NCBI GenBank assembly: GCA_913045315.1
Contig: CAJWQJ010000002.1
Coordinates: forward strand, 1 to 64,000
DNA length: 64,000 nucleotides
Source of the DNA: an uncultured Chloroflexota bacterium
Lineage (GTDB): Bacteria; Chloroflexota; Dehalococcoidia; Lucifugimonadales; UBA1127
Reading direction: 5' to 3'
Part shown: piece by piece, positions 61,679-64,000 of the stretch
Layout of the letters: every line of letters starts with the position of its first letter
Position numbering within the stretch: the first letter of the stretch is position 1
Made by a program: the position numbers and the translations under genes
Notes under the pieces: generated by a model
Database searches by the model: none
Told to the model about the DNA's origin: nothing
What the model saw: the letters and a program-made list of their open reading frames with translations, nothing else

Positions 61679-62749
61679 TTGTTAAAGGTAACAACTGGTT
61701 TCATTCACGGATATGTAGTTAAGGACTGGGATGACTTAGCAACCTATGCAATTGAAGCTGAAAAACTCGGTATCGAAAGTATCTTTTCACCAGAAGGATG
61801 GGGCTATGATGGACTAACACCACTTGCCTACCTTGCTGCAAAAACATCTAAAATAAAACTAGGAACTGGTGTATTACAAGTCGGCACTCGAACTGCAACA
61901 AACACAGCAATGGGTGCACTTTCAATGAACTCCCTTTCAAACGGCCGTTTTATCCTTGGTCTTGGAACAAGTGGACCACAAGTAATGGAGGGATTTCACG
62001 GAATCATTTTTGACGAACCAGTTCGAAGAACGAAAGAGAACATCGATGTCATCAAAATGATCTTCCGAGGTGAAAAGGTTTCCTATCAAGGAAAACATCT
62101 TCAACACCCTTCACGTGAAGGCCAGGGAAAAGTCATGAAGAATGAATCCGATCCAGATCCTGATATTCCTATATGGATTGCCTCGCTTGGTCCAAAGAAT
62201 CTTGAACTCACTGGAGCAATTGCGGATGGATGGAAAGGAACTTCCTTTATGCCTGAAACCGCAGAGTCAATGTTCCAGCATATTCGCAAGGGAGCAGAAG
62301 AAGCTGGTAGAAGCTTCTCTGACATCACCATAAATGTTGGAGGTACTGTTTATTTTACTGATGATGTTGATAAGGCTGTCGAGGAATTAAAACCTATGCT
62401 TGCGTTCACTTTAGGAGCCATGGGTTCACGAAAATTCAATTTCTATAATGCTGCATATGTCAGGGCAGGATACGCTGATGAAGCAAAACTCATTCAAGAC
62501 CTCTGGATAGAAGGAAAACGAGATGAAGCTAGAAGACTCGTGCCTGCAGAAATGGTTATGAAGAGCGGATTCATTGGAACCGATGAAATGATTAAAGAAC
62601 GAATCCGACTCTACAGAGACGCTGGAGTAAACGAAATTGCTGCTCAACTTAGATTCGGAAGAGGTAGCAGTTATATTCCCACGGTTACTGAACGAATCGA
62701 TTCGCTTTCAAAATTTGTCGATTTAGTTGATCAAGTAAACAAAGAATAG
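61679..62749 (+). CDS. LLM-class flavin-dependent oxidoreductase
   Basis: A 356-residue luciferase-like TIM-barrel protein. It opens TTGFIHGYVVKDWDDLATYA, with ESIFSPEGWGYDGLTPLAYL, KLGTGVLQVGTRTATNTAMG and SNGRFILGLGTSGPQV typical of the F420- or FMN-dependent bacterial LLM group. It may be a monooxygenase on organics or a coenzyme F420 oxidoreductase; FMN reductase partners are not adjacent. The TTG at 61679 is chosen by the GAAAGGGG eight bases upstream. A strong terminator follows. Such enzymes are expanded in SAR202-type Chloroflexota. Confidence 0.88.
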   Translation: MLKVTTGFIHGYVVKDWDDLATYAIEAEKLGIESIFSPEGWGYDGLTPLAYLAAKTSKIKLGTGVLQVGTRTATNTAMGALSMNSLSNGRFILGLGTSGPQVMEGFHGIIFDEPVRRTKENIDVIKMIFRGEKVSYQGKHLQHPSREGQGKVMKNESDPDPDIPIWIASLGPKNLELTGAIADGWKGTSFMPETAESMFQHIRKGAEEAGRSFSDITINVGGTVYFTDDVDKAVEELKPMLAFTLGAMGSRKFNFYNAAYVRAGYADEAKLIQDLWIEGKRDEARRLVPAEMVMKSGFIGTDEMIKERIRLYRDAGVNEIAAQLRFGRGSSYIPTVTERIDSLSKFVDLVDQVNKE

Positions 62750-62756
62750 TTGAATC

Positions 62757-62791
62757 AAAAAAAGAGCTGGACTTTATTCCAGCTCTTTTTT
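62757..62791 (+). terminator. Rho-independent terminator
   Basis: An A-rich 5' flank and the stem GAGCTGG/CCAGCTC with an 8-base loop are followed by a T6 run, directly after the flavin oxidoreductase. Confidence 0.9.
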
Positions 62792-62842
62792 ATTTGAGGT
62801 TCTGAAAGCTTATTTATCAATTTCAAACAGAAATATTACTAT

Positions 62843-63493
62843 CTACCTATTGAGAAGTAGACGACCGATATAAATAGCATAAATAGTGTGAATAAGATAT
62901 GTTACTCCTACGATCTGGGATATAGTCTGTGCAGAATCTGGATTAAGAAGACCTATAATATTTACCACGAACGCAACTATAGCTACCAATGCAGCTACTT
63001 TTGCGAACATGCTATTGTAGTCATCTCTGGATGACATAGCCAAAAATATGAATAAAAATCCTAGCGACTGAAGAACACCAACAATATTCAATATCCCTGT
63101 AGCAGCAAGAAAGGCTGCTGCTGCTTGCGTTGCCGGTTCTGGGAAGTTGGCTCCTGCAATATAAATTCCACATGATAGTGAAATGCCTATCCAGCCAAAC
63201 ATAATCAAAGGAACAGAGTATGCAGCAAGTGCAGCCCCATTACCATTTGCCCGAATTTCGTTAGCAACAAATTGCAAACCATGAACAAGCATAAAAATAC
63301 CAATAGGAATGATAATTGCAGTAATAGCTACTGCAGTTGAATTTTCAGCAGCTAATGATGCCCATGAAGCTGCTACAGCCCACTCTACATCAGCAAAAAT
63401 CACTAGTTGCTGATAAAAATATGCAGCAAGACAGATAATCGGACCAAAGATGATCGAAAGTCCTGCAAGCTTTGTCGTTGAAATAGTACCCAT
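62843..63493 (-). CDS. Hypothetical membrane protein
   Basis: A 216-residue protein with about six membrane segments. Several segments are Ala-rich (AAAAFLAATGILNIVGVLQS). The ATG at 63493 is preceded by AAGGAG, so the longer ORF extension is dropped. The pattern of six segments with short loops is like DUF4386-type proteins, but the match is not firm. The substrate or role is unknown. It is convergent with the flavin oxidoreductase. Confidence 0.6.
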   Translation of the reverse strand: MGTISTTKLAGLSIIFGPIICLAAYFYQQLVIFADVEWAVAASWASLAAENSTAVAITAIIIPIGIFMLVHGLQFVANEIRANGNGAALAAYSVPLIMFGWIGISLSCGIYIAGANFPEPATQAAAAFLAATGILNIVGVLQSLGFLFIFLAMSSRDDYNSMFAKVAALVAIVAFVVNIIGLLNPDSAQTISQIVGVTYLIHTIYAIYIGRLLLNR

Positions 63494-63705
63494 TAAAATA
63501 CTCCTTTTCAGCTCGGCGAACCTCTTTGATAGCAAAAATGCTATATTCTTATCTAATTATACTTAAAAAGTTTTTTATTTGACAATTTCATATACTTCAG
63601 AGCTTTCGTTATATAACTCATATTGAGAATATATCTTCGTTATAGTTATTATAATAATATCGATCGAATAAACTACATTTAACAATAATAGATTCTGGTG
63701 ATGAA

Positions 63706-64000
63706 TTGAAAAACCGATATCATGAAAAAGATGATCCTCAAATCAATGGAGAAAATGGAAATAACGATACATTGAATCGCCATAATCCATTCGAAAGAAT
63801 AGAAATACGTTGGCTTCTTTTACTTCTGATTATTACCCAATTCGGACTTATTGCTTTTGTAGAAGGACCCACTGGAATTCCTATTGAAGGCTATATAAGC
63901 CAACTCATTCTTATAGCTTGGGCTTTGATCATCATTCGAAAGCATGACATTTCAATGACACAACTAATGGGTAAAACTCCTCAAAATATGAATTGGTTAC
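63706..64000 (+). CDS. N-terminal part of a membrane protein (cut by window end)
   Basis: A TTG-started frame stays open to the window end (98 codons). A polar, Asn/Asp-rich N-terminus of about 30 residues is followed by two hydrophobic segments (WLLLLIITQFGLIAFVEG and QLILIAWALIIIR). The sequence after them (GKTPQNMNW) resembles the start of CPBP-type membrane proteases, but this is tentative. It is partial. Confidence 0.5.
   Translation, partial: MKNRYHEKDDPQINGENGNNDTLNRHNPFERIEIRWLLLLLIITQFGLIAFVEGPTGIPIEGYISQLILIAWALIIIRKHDISMTQLMGKTPQNMNWL

Noticed and set aside
1-64000. tRNA, rRNA, transposase or phage genes
   Set aside because: I looked in all gaps for T-loop-like motifs and conserved rRNA words and among ORFs for recombinase or phage features and saw none; a covariance-model search would be decisive.

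Overview
This window is AT-rich, gene-dense bacterial DNA with short intergenic gaps. Gene content fits a free-living marine or aquatic heterotroph of the Chloroflexota, possibly SAR202-like. That placement is inference from style and content: many OFA-type MFS paralogs, an LLM-class flavin monooxygenase, a CaiB/BaiF CoA-transferase, an orphan molybdenum hydroxylase, DUF3090, DUF5679 and many TTG starts. No rRNA, tRNA, CRISPR array, transposase or phage gene was recognised, and there is no marker gene to fix the taxonomy.

Layout. 0-5.4 kb: the end of an upstream CDS with a terminator, a YqeK-like HD phosphohydrolase, a LysE exporter, a membrane-anchored dienelactone-hydrolase-like protein coupled to glnS, an EVE protein and a cyclase-family hydrolase. 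5.4-16.6 kb: MFS transporters mixed with an exosortase-H-like protease and its partner, an SDR, a beta-hydroxyacid-type dehydrogenase, a LysR regulator, fluC, a YceI lipoprotein and small zinc-binding proteins. 16.7-20.2 kb: a complete glycine betaine/proline-type ABC importer (proX-proW-proV order on the minus strand, terminated by a strong hairpin). 20.5-36 kb: accessory catabolism with two hydrolases, two OFA transporters plus another MFS protein, a degenerate gamma-carbonic-anhydrase-fold protein, a DUF6295 protein, a MoaD-like protein beside a large molybdenum hydroxylase subunit, an M20 peptidase, a PHP phosphoesterase and a CoA-transferase. 36-54.5 kb: more housekeeping, with korAB behind a possible structured leader, ccmE, an HtpX-like protease, a two-gene EamA transporter, purQ, yqeY-rpsU, an rRNA/tRNA uracil methyltransferase, maf-tatA-tatC, a complete lpd-E1alpha-E1beta-E2 pyruvate dehydrogenase cluster, pabC-pabB and fabI. 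54.5-64 kb: an SRPBCC protein, a 1291-residue zinc-ribbon/kinase/ATPase/TPR protein, a HAD phosphatase, an MFS gene bracketed by 16-bp direct repeats, a flavin monooxygenase and two membrane proteins, the last cut by the window end.

Together the genes describe an aerobe (PDH, molybdenum hydroxylase, flavin monooxygenase, CcmE) that also has a ferredoxin-linked 2-oxoacid oxidoreductase, imports osmolytes and many organic acids or other small organics, and carries hydrolases for esters and lactones. Most convergent genes abut or overlap, which suggests a streamlined genome.

Most worth a second look are the mini exosortase-H-like pair, the repeat-bracketed MFS module with its structured spacer, the korAB leader with two competing hairpins, the MoaD-like protein ending in Gly-Gly-Gly-Cys, the gamma-carbonic-anhydrase-fold protein lacking two of three zinc ligands, the CXXXY-type ccmE standing alone, and the zinc-ribbon kinase-ATPase.
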